DNA from: Mytilisepta virgata
Taxonomy: Eukaryota > Mollusca > Bivalvia > Mytilida > Mytilidae
NCBI GenBank assembly: GCA_028015205.1
Contig: CM051514.1
Coordinates: 38,332,150-38,396,149 of the forward strand
Direction of reading: 5' to 3'
DNA length: 64,000 nucleotides
In this document: piece by piece, positions 44,471 through 58,194 of the stretch
Position numbering within the stretch: position 1 is the first letter of the stretch
Layout: every line of letters begins with the position of its first letter
Notes under the pieces: model-generated
The model's database searches: none
Told to the model about the DNA's origin: nothing
What the model saw: the letters and a program-made list of their open reading frames with translations, nothing else
Made by a program: the position numbers and the translations under genes

Positions 44471-46432
44471 TGTATAGAAATGGGCAGTATGAATTTAAAG
44501 TCTTCAAGTCATTGGGAGAAAGAGCAATTTCTACAGAGTTGGAGACATGTACTTTTCAATTTCCATCTTATATTTTCCAACATTCAATATTCGAACATAA
44601 AAAATGTGTTCATACAAAAGATTTACAGTTTACTTCTGATTTTAATTAGTTACTCTACCTCTGATTTCAAATTTTCTCTTTAACATGGAATTTAAAAGGA
44701 AACTGTAATTTTCTCTCTTGTTATGTGCTATATTAAGTATGTTCGTTTTGAAAGCTCATTAAAACTTATTTCATATTTAAATGTGAAATAAAGCTTTCGT
44801 TTTCTTAATTAATTGTTCCATTATTAGTCCTTATTGTGTAAAAATATTCAGCACATAATCTCCATGTCATTGTCTTACTTTCTCATTTCTCATACAAACA
44901 TGTCGGAAACCACCAGCTGTTTTAATATTTAGAAGTGAAAGTAGTTTATTAATAGTATCATCTGCGGTATAATTACTCCGCATATAATGGTATTATGTCG
45001 GGTTACAACTGGTCACCTTATAGCTGAACAATTAAATGTCAACAATGGCATAATTAATAAACTTTATCTATCGAAATTCTTCAGAAAAGATCAGCAAAAG
45101 AGTCCTTTGATGCTGACATTTAATGGCTAAACGAACATTTAGCCCTTTAACAGGATATTTGAATCGCCTTATTAGCCACTTTGGCTCTCAAGTCTGTTGT
45201 CACAGGGCATTATGTGGATAAATACACATGTATTCTATAAATACATATTTATAAATTACAAATCATTTACATACATCGAGGTTATAAATACATTAGTTAA
45301 AAAAAAACACCAATCCCATGTGAAATATCATTTGCAACTGACTCACAACCAGATCATTATGCAAGCCTTCAAAACCTTTCCATATTATCATTTAACGTAA
45401 ACCATGTGATCTGCACGGAAGAGAAGAGGTAGACAAACATAGTTACAGCTGAATCATACATTTAATCTATTGTTGGTAATGTTAATAATCATATTAATCA
45501 CATCAGGAAGACTAAATTTAAATGACCATACAATTTTATTTGGTAATTAAACACAAGGATTTTAAACTTTTATTAGACTGAAGGTAAAATTTTAGCTTTA
45601 TAACACTTTTTGTTAATTAATTTCAGCAATGAAATCTTCGATCTAAGACTTATCTGGTATTATTTTTTTTTGTGTGTTAACCATATAACAATGTTTGTGC
45701 AGCACAATTTACGGCATTGAAATTGGAAAAAAATAAATAAACCCATAAACAAAATTCCGTAATTTGAATTAATTATCGGAGCAATATGCTATCTGAAAAA
45801 AAATAATATTTTAATGGTATTTTTTTCAAAACATTTTACATCCCAACAACAAATAGTTACAATACATTTCAGTGATAATTAAGACTAACAGAACAAGTAG
45901 GATGACCTCATCATAATAGTACCATATGGACGTTTTTATAAGAAAAGATACATAAAAAACATGAAGGTGTAAACCGAGGCATGAAAGTGCACATGGAAGC
46001 ATATATAACTGCTTATTGATACTATATTTTATTATACTAATTCTACCAAGAGGATATCATGCTAGAATATTGGCTTAAGGTATAAAACTTCATTAGAATT
46101 ATACTAAGGACTGATGACAGCTGGCAATAATCCAAGAAAAGTGACTAAATAAAACGGTTAAAAATAACAATTTTAAATGTGAAGCTGCAGAAATAAAATA
46201 AATATTTGTAACTGAAAACACACAATAACAATAAGATAATTGACACCATAATAAAAAAAAACACTTCGCCAATAAAAAGGTTACGTTCACAAGGATAACC
46301 TGTGAAAAGTCTTAGATTCCATTGACGTCAGTTAATTGTTTAATTGTGGAAAACCAAATATCTTTTGACGTTTAAATTGAAAATGTATCATTCATCATTT
46401 CAATTACAATCATTATAATTGCCCAAACAACA
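44471..46432. other. Intergenic AT-rich DNA
   Basis: No coding or repeat structure recognised between the 3' end of CUB gene 2 and the repeat at 44098. Confidence 0.45.
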
Positions 46433-46438
46433 TTTATT
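46433..46438 (-). terminator. Candidate poly(A) signal of CUB gene 2
   Basis: Minus-strand AATAAA about 70 bases beyond the stop codon at 46507. Confidence 0.35.
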
Positions 46439-46506
46439 TAAAATATGATTTACAGTTTCAACTTATAATATATTATTCATATAGACGTTTTGTTTGGTGG
46501 AACAGG

Positions 46507-46781
46507 TCACGTTGGCATATTTGTTGACAATACTGGAGGTGGCGGAGAGATCTGATTTCGACTTCCAATGCTAGATTTGTTTCTACGGATTTTGTTTTGT
46601 TCTTTTGTATCAGGCTGTTGTATGTCTTTAGACTTTAGTTTTTTATTTAGTCTTATTTTGATAAAAACACGACCTCCAATTACTCCTCCTCCTCCTCCTC
46701 CTACTACTACTACTACTACTACTACTATCACTATTTGGTCATTGTCATCATTGTTACTGTGTTGACTGGTGACCATTGTAT
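46507..46781 (-). CDS. CUB gene 2: membrane helix and cytoplasmic tail
   Basis: 275 bases after a TTTCTTAG acceptor, phase 1, to a stop at 46507. A polar Asn/Asp-rich juxtamembrane stretch precedes IVIVVVVVVVVGGGGGG, then VFIKI and a Lys/Arg-rich tail ending near SPPPPVLSTNMPT. The helix is coded by GTA and GGA trinucleotide repeats. The plus-strand frame 46568-46765 is its shadow. Confidence 0.7.
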
Positions 46782-49700
46782 CTAAGAAAACAAAGAATGA
46801 ATTAAAATTTCTCGAACCTTCAGTTGAAATGCATGATTTCTTCAGCTATACAGAACAAATGGATGGATAGATGGATGGATGAATGGGTTATTGTTTAACT
46901 TCCAATGACACCTATTAATGCATATCAAGACGGAATTATGTTGATATGCTATGGATATAAACCCTACTTTGTACTAGACCGAATTTTTAACGTGCTGGCA
47001 CACGAGGTAACATGCAGGAAGACATATTACCCCATATTATACTGACTCCGAGCAACCAGTTCTTTGATCCTACTACTATATGTCACGTGCTTGGCGTAAA
47101 GCATCAAATATCAATTTTAATGTCTTTGGTTTGTACCGGTCGTGTAATCGTAAATTGAATACTTATAAATATGCACTAATACAATGTCTAGATTTAACCT
47201 AATCAATTTGACTTACAGATACTCCTCGTAATTAGTAATAACAATCAGGCAACATTGCAAAAAATGAATTCGTTTTCCTGTTTTTCTGCTTACCCTTTAA
47301 TATGATATTAATGTACATGTAGTGATGTTAAATCTGTTAAAATGTACATGATTTGAAAAAGAGAAAAAAAATCTTGCTGTTACCTTTGGAAGTTGTTTCT
47401 TCTGTTGCAGTTGCAAATTTGGTGATACTTTCTACAAATAGTAATATTTCAAATGAAGACATAAATTGACCGTTCTTAAACCTTTTCGCTAAGGTCCAAC
47501 TGTGTTTTCTCTGCCAGCATCGGGTTACGTAATTTCTATTGCTAACATTATTTGTTCTTATTTGTTATTGTACAGTTTCTAGGAATGCATGACATGGCTC
47601 GTATGTATTTGGTCTTCAGTTCTGTGCCCGTACCAAGTTAGACGATCACCACTCTTGTTTTTATGTTCGTATATTGTATCTTTTTATGTTATTTTTTTCC
47701 GAAGTTCGGTCTTTCGCTAGCATTGTTTGATTGGTATGTCATTTTTACCTTTCCTAAATGTAGATTTTATTCATTTTGTTGTTCATTCATATGTAACGTA
47801 TTACTATATAATCATAACTCGGATTGTTAACAGAACGTTTGCTTCTTACTTGTACATTTACGGTGTGTTACAAAATTAAGACCAGATTTCTAAAATAAAT
47901 TTACAAATTGCTCTGTTTAGTTTTAATTTGAAATTTATGCTGTCCAAATACATGTTAATTGATAAAAATAAAGTAAATATGATGAATTCAAGGAATCTTT
48001 GTAATGACGACATAAACATGTTTTTTTTCCCATATATTCATATACTAGTACTTAAGCTTGTTAACGGTCAGTAATGGTTAACATTTCACAATGCGTTCAA
48101 TCAAATAGATTTTGTATAAACATTTCCACTGATGGATATTGAATTTTCAGTTCCTAAATGGTTGATCATTCAAATAAACTTCTGATTATGTTCTATCCAG
48201 TATTTTATAGATTTTTTGTCAACTCGTGAATTTTAATATGAATATAGTCTATCTTAATTTACGTCGGTAAAAGGTTAATTTAAAACGAACATCACTTTGC
48301 TTAACAATATCTTCTCATTGCTTTAATTTTATACCAATATTCATGATATAGTTATTTTGATATTTTGATATTTTGAAAAATACATTGTAGAAATGAGAGT
48401 CTGAAGTTTTTCAGAATCCCACTTAAACATTGGAAAAAACTTTTAACATTATTCATTCTTATTTGGTATTTTACAGTTTGAATACGGTCCTCAGTTCGGC
48501 ATTTGTACCAAGTTAGATTTTCTGTTTTCTGATCTTTTATGTTATTTTTGTACACAGGTTAGGTTTCACGGTGGCATTGATTGATCGGTATGTCCTTTTT
48601 TTTCTAACAAAGGGCAATGTGACCACTTGGCGTCGGTCGTCGTCGTATTAAACCTTCTTTTAACGATCTTTTTGTCTAAAACCACTTGGCCAATCAGAAC
48701 AAAACTTGGCCGAACATATTTTAATATAGGACCCTATATTAAATTTACTTAAATATTTTGCAAAACCAGTGAGCCAATGTTCCAGACTGCCAATCAGCAT
48801 GGACATAGTCAAATAATTTTATCTGCAAATGATTTTCAAGTGAGCGATACTGGCCCATTGGAATCATTAGTTTACCTAGCATGGACCTTGATGTTATCCA
48901 TTTTGTTGTTTGTTTATATGTAACGTATTGCACCTTATTCATAACTCGGATTGTCCATGGCCATTCATTTGTAACTTATTACACATTATTCAGAACTCGG
49001 TCTGATCACATAACGTTTGCTTTTTACTTGTACATACGGCGTGTTATAAAATTAAGACCATAGTTCTAGAATGGATTTCCAAAATGTCCTGTTAAGCTTT
49101 TAATTTGAAATGTATGCTGTCAAAAATAATGTTAATTAATGAAAATATAGTACCTTTCGTAGTTGTCTGTTCTTCTGTTTTGATATTGGTAGTGGTTACT
49201 GTTTATACAAATGCAGATTTTAGAATTATTATAAAAGTTAATATCTTTTATGTCATTTTTTAAAATTCTATAGAAATCAAATGAACGTCGTAGTCCACTT
49301 CATCTATTCTATTTTAATTTACAATTGTAAAGGGTTAATATAAAACGAAAATAACGTTGCAGAATGTGCCCAAGTCTTTTTATTGATTTTCCAATATTGT
49401 GATCTCGAGCACTGCTGATGAGTTGTACGTTTTATTATACCGGTATCTGAAATATAGTGTGCGAGATCTGACTGATAAAAAATGTTTTAAATAATTTTTT
49501 ATCTTGATATAAGTTTCTTTAAATAGTTAATAACTCGATAAATTATTGAATTTTTTTTGCTTTCGTTTTATCTATTGTAGTCATACAGTTTGGTTTAGTT
49601 TGTCCAGTTGTTTGAAATGTTGTAATTATTTGTGCACAAGAACATAAGTCAGATATTATACCCGTTTTAGCTGTTGTTTCTCCAGTTTCCCCATTCGTAC

Positions 49701-51473
49701 TGGTTTCCTTTTCTACAAACATCCATTAAAAAGAATTTAAAATTAATACTCCTACCACCAATGACAATGTCAATATTTTTTTCTGTGTTAAATTGTTACT
49801 TGTGTGGAATTATTAGCGATAGTAATTTAAGTCAAGAAATACTAAAGGGATATTCGAAGGGGAGAAAAATCGTAACAACTGACAAACTCCGGAGAACAAC
49901 GAAGACAAGACCAAAACAATACATGCACTACAATTAAAAACAAAAAGCATATGAGCAATATGGACCCCAAAAAAAATCCGGGGGTAGACTCAGGTGCTCC
50001 GGAAGAGTAAGCAGTCTCTGCTTCCTGCTGGACACCCGCCATGCTGCCCATGTCAAATCCGGTATGAGGAAGGGATAATATTAATGGAACAGGTCCATTT
50101 TCATTTGGGAAACGGTTTTTTCATACCTGTCAACCAAGTCATGATGACGCCCATGATAAATATATCCGGACACACGCACACGTCTAAAACTTTGCCATAT
50201 ATATCAAATTAAAACAAATAAAGTTTGATTTTTAAAACAAAGTGTTTATAGTAATATGGATTCTGATTGCTGAGGTCACCCTATATGCATGTAATTTACG
50301 ATTGTTGAATTACCCTTCGGATATTCCTCTGCTTGTCTTTTAAACTGTTCAATTTACAATTTTAAAACATTACTGTTCATATGTGATTTTGCTGCAGAAA
50401 TGCTGATATATTCACTTGTACATGAACAGTTATGTTTAACCTAATACATAATTATATATTTAATTAAATCTAGTTGATTCATCTATCGTAATGTTAGACT
50501 TTGCTTCGATTTACTGGACGCAGAAATACTAAATCCGGATATTTGCTAGGTACTTTTATCTTAAAAAGGCTAGGCACCTGCGATAGCTTACGGAAGTTCA
50601 ACCTATAGAGCTGCGTAGCGCGACACATGGTAGCTGATAGGGGAGAACCTTTCGTTGAGGGATTGTCAGGTCATAATACGGAAAGCCTGAAAATGGACCA
50701 TAGTGGGTAATGTGTTTGGAGAATGACACACTCCCTGCACGCTAAAGACCCTCCTGTAATTTTCCAAAAAGAGTAGGCTAATGCCGCTACAGAAGGCAAT
50801 ATTATCTGACCCTACCCTCAATCCACCTTTTTCCAGTGGCGATTAAAACTGGTCTTCCCTTGTGTGCCGCCCCACCCCTATTTGAATTGATTGATAAATT
50901 GTGCACAAAGAAGCATGAGCTATTGTCACTGAAGTTAAGCAAAAACAATCAATCAATTATCTTAAAAAGGAATATATATGCAAAACTTTACTATTCATAT
51001 AATAATGTTGTGTTTAGCATTGACTATGCGAAAATAGTAAGTAAGGTTGAAGACATAGTGAACGACCTGAAGGAGAGTGCAATATTTCTTCAACCGAGTC
51101 TACTATTTCGCAGTCAATGCTAAACACAACAAAATTGTTATTATTATACTGAATGTCAATAATTGTTTGACAGTAATACGCAGATTGTTTATTGTTAAAC
51201 GCTTGGAAGATTCGGATATGAATAATGATTATCTCCGCCTACTCGCGTGAATAGAACGTTGATTGCCATATCTGGCCACTAGTATTGAGAACAGCAGTAG
51301 TGACTATCAGAAGACAGATCAATTCTATTCTATGCCAAATTAAGGTATTCTAATTATACATAGATTAAAATTATGTCTTTGTGATCTGCTATTACAGTGT
51401 ATAATATTTAGCACTGACACGCTAAAAGTATTAAAGTATTTAAAGAAAAAAAATTATGAAATAGAATACATTG

Positions 51474-51550
<77 letters not shown>

Positions 51551-54500
51551 TTTTAAAGATATTCATCTCTGTAATGGTTCACAAATTATTAACTTTCATT
51601 TATTAATCAGCCTGTATTTAAATTCACAATTTCAATATGTTCGAACTCTTGTATGCTCTTCCCAAAATATGAACAAAACGTAAAAAATAAATGAAAGTAC
51701 TGTAGTTATTCCTTATATCATTGTTTAGCGAGTTTTACCTTTTGTTGTTATTTGGTCATCTGCTCCACAATCGGTAGTAGTTTCAGTTTCTACAAATATT
51801 AAGGTCAGGCTTGCGGTCCCCCTGGATTTTTTATCATTATAATATTGTAACAATGTGACATAGTTATTTGTTTATTGGGGGAAACTGTCTTATTTAGTGG
51901 CATTTTTAAGAAAATCGCCCGTCCAGTTTTTTTTTTGTAAGAACAGCTCAAAATCTGGATTTTTGGTAGTTTTGTCACAATGTATTTATTTTACTATTTT
52001 CAAAACATAATTTATGTAAGTATTAAAAGTATTAAAGTTTTTAATGAAAATTGTAAAATTGATTATGTTCTAGATATTATTTATCAAATCTGCATGAAAA
52101 GTTAAGAAAAAATCACGAAAACACAACATTTTAACATTTACTTGCAAAAATAGAGACGTTGCCAGGGCAACAAAAAGGTGAAAATGTCCTGTTTCCGGGT
52201 CCCACGATTTCATGAAAAATTGAGAACTCATCTAGATCAAGTAGTAAAACAATGTACTATGCAAATATTGTGTTGGATCTGTTTAACTTGCATCGTGGCG
52301 CTATGTAAATGCAACTATAAAACATGCCTAATGGATGGCATGTGTGTTTTTTTTTTTAAATTATGTATTAAAAAATACTGCATAGTTTTCCCTTTTTATA
52401 TTCTAAATAGAACTACGAAAAAACATCAAATTATAAATGTAACAGGCTCTGACCTGCTTGAAGGAACCTTCCCTCAGCTAACCATATTCCTACCAAATCA
52501 TAACTCTACACTACAAGAATGGGCAGTAGATGAAGACTAGAAAATCAATGGACATTTTTATTGAACTAATGAAGTCAAAATACACGTAGCTATTCAAAAT
52601 CTCTGCTTAAACTGTTAAAGGTTAGATTTTCAATTCGTGGAAAGACCTTCATGACCTCCATGAGTTCGTCATTTGAATCTTGTAGCAAGTGGCGACTCTA
52701 ATACATGTACATGTAATAATGATTCATTCACTGTATCCTCATAATTTCTGGCCATGTTAAAGACGATCAGTTACTGAAATATCTAATAATTCAAGGCATC
52801 GGTAATGATGAAGTCGTCCATAAACATGAGACTTTGTCGTTTTAAAAAAATATTCTCCCAAATCAACGTTGATCTATATTCAACACATAGATACACGCTT
52901 CGGCAGTTGTGTAGACTTTCAACTGTTTCTGGCAAAACACTTTTCTTAAATGGACTTTGGTCTAGTTCCCGAATGCATTCCAAGCAATAGAGCAACGTTT
53001 TAATTTTTATTCGTTAAACATGCGATTCGATTCACTGCTACGATGTGTTGACATTTTGTCAGACGATAATTGTACGTAACGCGCTTTTTCGACGTTGTTA
53101 AAATTCACCGGATTAAACGCTCAAGTGCAACTTTTCAATTCGAGTTATCTCCCTGTGACCGCAAACCTTAACTTAATGAAAGAATAAAGTGGGACATAAA
53201 GATTTCTCCCTTTATTTACAGACACATTGTTGCATTAAATACAAGTTTAGTACAAAGTCTATTTGATTTGATAGATTCTAATTTTAATTTACAGGAAAAT
53301 GTTTTCATAGGTTTAATCAAAATTTTGCAACAAAGTTTGGATTATTTAACAACTATATGCATTAAGTTATGCTTTTATAGTTTCTTGGGTGAGGAAATAT
53401 AAGGTTATGCCTCTGATATTTAACTTGCCTTTCTGTCTATCAACTCTTAATCAAAAGTCAAAACAATTCATCGTACATTTATATCCTGTTTCTGCAGGAA
53501 TTATGTTCAGTTCGGTAACGTAAAATTTCATTATATTATTAACAATGTCAAAATACTGCTGCTGTTCATATGCTACTGATTTTATTGGTTTTATTTGAAT
53601 ACGTTAACCGGAATATAACATCAAGGATAAACTGGTCAATCTAAAACAAAAGTACTAAATAACGTTGTTTTACAGTTAACACCGAGAATTGTGCTCTAGG
53701 ACATGTTCTAGCTGCACATCCCAATAAAATTGTTCAACTTTTACAATTATTTGTATCCGGCATAAAAACGCGTTTACAGTCCATACAATGTCAAAATTAA
53801 ATACTTCAGCAATATTTTGAAAGCATGTTCTATTTCAAAGTACATTACACATTAGATTTATATGAAGAGATCGTCACCAATAAATATGTCATGAAGTTTT
53901 GTTTCGCCACGTTAAAAATCAGTAATTTCTTTTTGATAATAAAATAATATAATACACATTTACTCTGAGCATATTTAGTATTTTAAATTTCTTGGTGGTA
54001 AGGACGCTTTGAAACAATCTTTCAGTTATTTATTTACAGAATTGCAAAATATTATTATTTATCTAATCGTTCTTAAGGTTTGTCCTATTTTTGAATGCTG
54101 TGCTTTACAATTAAGATTAAGACAACAATTTGCAATACATGTAGCTATTCATTTTTTTTTTTTATAAAAAGTAATGTTGTCATATAATTGCTTTCAGAAA
54201 AAAATTAGCTGGTTTCTACCTTTGGTAGATAATCCGAATGTTGCGACTTTGGTTGTAGTTTCTTTTTCGACAAATATTAAAATCTAAAATCTAACAGAAA
54301 ATGTTCAATGTAACAATAACATGCCTCCGTTCATCTAAAAATTGTTGAATTAATATACATACTCCCATACCGAACCAAGAGACAATACCCGGTCCGATAT
54401 GGATAAGGTCATGTATTAATCTGTCTATCATATACCTCCTTAGTACTTATGCCGAACGTACCAGGTCTGGTATGTTCAGAAAAGCTGTCTACACCAGTAA

Positions 54501-57500
54501 TTGATTTTTTACAGTTACATCTTTGAAACTTCAAAAGTTTCTAGGATACCTTTTCACAGTGTTGCTGTTTTGTAGCCAGTCTGATAATGTGTTGCTTTCC
54601 CAATAACAACTTAAAACATTTGGATATCCACCATTTACGTAAATCAGATTTAAAATACCCTTATATTAGTAACAAACACGGCGGATAATTGTGCTCATGT
54701 AAATGTATAAATCGGATGCTGGCTAAAGTAATTAAAAAGTACCATTCATAACTGTGCAGTCTTCAAATCACTGTTATATTCTATCAATATCATACCTGTT
54801 TCCCAATAAGCTATCAGAAAGCCACGTTTTCCCAAATTATTATCAGAATGGAATTTCACAGTTATGTTATTTATCTCAGTATAATTATAGGATACACTCC
54901 ACGAATCTGTGTTACATAGTTTCGTTGTACTGGAACCTTAAAATAAACAAACGTTACAACAGAATATATTACCAAAACTCAATAAAGATTTGTTTCATAT
55001 AGGGAAAGCGACAAATTACGACAAGTTAGTGAAAACGCACGGACACATGGAAAAATTTACAAATATATATACAAAAGAGCATTTCACATATAAAATTTAA
55101 TTATTTCCTACCGCGGAATCTTGTATGCTTCACGTTTATGACCATTTATGTCATTCGTTTTATTCTTAAATGTAAAGCACTATTTCCTAATTATTATCTA
55201 TAGGTATCCTAGAGCCTGTATTCCTCACATGGAATAAATTTGCCAATCAACAACCATAAAAGCAGTAAATGAAAGGCTGCTTGGTTGGAATAAATAGAAA
55301 TTATTTGTATATCAGATCATCTACTTTTAATTTAGACTGCTGCCACATAAACTTTTAAGACAGGATTATATTCAGTCTACGTTATTTTTATCACTCCAAA
55401 AGGTTTACGGTCGTCATCACGAATTGATTGGCCGATACAAAGTTTCTATGTTGCGTATGAGACTAAATACTTTCAGTTAGATTTCACGTCCTTCTGGAAT
55501 TGACAACCCACTGGACTTGACATCTCATCACATTTGACCCTTCACTGCAATGTGACGGTGTCGTTAACGGAGCAGGACATGATTACTCTTCCGGAGCACC
55601 TGATGTCACTCCCGGTTTTTTTTTATGGGAGTTCACATTGCTAGTGCTTTAGATTCTGTGCTGTCTTGATCTAGTTTTGTTTATCATACGTTTTTTATTG
55701 TTTTAGTTATACATGTATCCTTGTCGCGTTTGTTGTGTTCCATTCTCCTGACTGTCTTTTATTTGGACTTCGAATTTGTGAACTTTTCCCAGTGTGTTGC
55801 CGCTTCGGTATTCTTTTGCCGACATTTACCATTGCTACAAACATTTGTTTAAACTGGCTTCACAAAAGTATTCTGTATGAAGTGAATTTTCAGTTGACAG
55901 TCATAGGATAAATATCATTGTTAGTTCGGCTGTGGCTTTCATCTTGGTTCACAATCCAGATCATCGGACACAATTCTGAAAGAGGACCATTGCTGCCGGG
56001 TTTGGTTCCAATTGGCCACGTGGTTTCAGACAGGAAGATGTTTAAATGAATTCTCTCATATGGTCCCACGTTAAACTAAGTCCAGCTTTGGTTGCTATAT
56101 TGGGTGACGACCCGTTTCATAGGAAAAGATGACTATCTTAGGACCATTGCTGGCAAGTAATGTTCCAATTTGCAATTGGTGCTTTCGTATTGTAAGTAAA
56201 TTATAAGATAGGGTCCTCTGTTAAACTAATGTTTGTTTTGGTAGCCATCTTGGTTGACAGTTCGGATCATCAGACGCAATTTTGAAGTAAGATCATTTGC
56301 TGCTAAGTCTGGTTCCTATTGGGCGTTTGGTTTTAAACAAACTTTTTGAAGTTCGTCTATGGCAGCCCACATACTTTCACAGTCCAGGTCATCATACAAA
56401 TTTCTGAAAGACGACACCCTAACGACAAAGAGTGCCAAGTCAGGTACAAGTGTTCTCAGACGAGAACATTTTTGAACGAATTTCTCGTTATGTCAGATGA
56501 TCAACTAAGTTCGGTTATGGACGTAATCTCGGCTGACAGTCAAGGTCATCGACGAAACTGCTGTCATACCTGGTCTAAATTGGCCAAGTGGTTAAAGACA
56601 AATGGATTTTTCCAAAGGGTCTTATGTTAGATTGGTTCTATCGGGCCATATGGTCTCATAAAAGAGGATATTTAAAAAGTATCTCCCCTTTTTCCTATTT
56701 TTAGTAACAACAGCCATGTTGGTCTAACACACTTACGGAAGCTGGCCATGAGGCTAGCTAACCAGAAGCCGTAAATGTTGTAATGTTACTATTAACATAG
56801 AAGCAAAACAATTGTTAAGTAAAAATTTTCGTCTTCAACATAAATGTTTAAGCTTGGTTAGTCCTTATTTAACTAGAAATCATCTATTTTTTGTCTATGT
56901 ATAGTCTATGTATGAAACAACGTAACATTGGGCGCTGTACTCTGCATGTTCAAAGGTAACAATGCAACAGTATAGTCTTGTTTCATTTAAGCATGAACAA
57001 GTGTATGAATTAAAATAATCGGATAAACAATGGATAGTATGTGTAATGAGAAACTTTTGGAGTGCTTGGCAAAATGTATCGAAATGCGAAAGCTGAATAT
57101 TGAGTAAACATCTATGACATTACATCAAATAATATTTATCAGATCTAACATAGAATACATGTAAAGTTTTTAAAACATGTAATGTACATTATGTACACAG
57201 TTCATGTTTTGGAATTAGGCAACTGTGATGGATCGTAGGTGTGCCTAGGGCGTCCCATGGTGGCGGATAGACGAGACCCTCTCATTTGGCAGTTATAAGG
57301 TCATAATATGGAAAGCCTGATCGCGGACCATAGTGGGTGCAGTGTTTGGAGGATGCCACGCTCCCTGCACGCTAAAGAACCTTTCTGTAAGTTTCGCTAA
57401 AAAAGGCTAGATTATCTTACCCAATCATCCACAGTGGCAGTCAAAAATGTTTTCCTTTTTTGTCCCGTCTCACCCTGTCTGCATTGTGATTGATAAATTG

Positions 57501-58157
57501 TTGAAATGGTTCTTGTCATGAGAAGCATGAAATATTTGCCTCTGGACGTTAAGCAAACACAATCAATAAATATATTTGGGAAAAATCCAGTATCGAGCAT
57601 ACGCTGTACATGGTGTAGGTATTTGCATTGGACAAAAAGTGGTTACATTCAGATACTTGCATTAAATTTCTCGTAGCTCAAGAATATATTTATTAATTTA
57701 CTTTAACCTTTCTGCAGTTTTATAAAACATATTCTAGACGGCCACAATTTTCTTCATATCAGAACTATCGAAAGTTTAACAAGACCGAATTATATGTATT
57801 ATCATGTATATAACTGTATATGTCTGCTTCATAAAAGCATGAAATACCTGATGCTGTAAATTCTAAGTAGTCATAGTTGCATGTTGCATGGTTTTCGATG
57901 TCCATAAATCTTATCTCGACGTAAATGTTCTTGTTTAACTGTGATGTTATAACCCATGTACAAGTTTGATCTCTAAAATACATAAACATTGGAGAAGTAT
58001 ATATATAACCATATGTGGGTACTCTAATATTAAACATTGTTTTCTACGTCGTAAGGACAATGGAATTTTTTTCTGTGAGTGATCTTTGATAAGTCCATTA
58101 TTTTAAAACCTATAACTGAAAATATTAATCAACCCTTTTCCAGTAAAAGTTTTTTGT

Positions 58158-58194
<37 letters not shown>

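Noticed and set aside
46860..46890. ATGGATGG short tandem repeat as a CRISPR-like or regulatory array
   Set aside because: A brief imperfect tetranucleotide run, ordinary in eukaryotic introns; no spacers.
52178..52540. 120-codon plus-strand open frame
   Set aside because: Longest frame in its area but no domain, no splice context and composition like the surrounding AT-rich intron; it also begins beside a likely repeat motif.
56346..56630. 94-codon plus-strand open frame
   Set aside because: Lies wholly within tandem repeat family N units.
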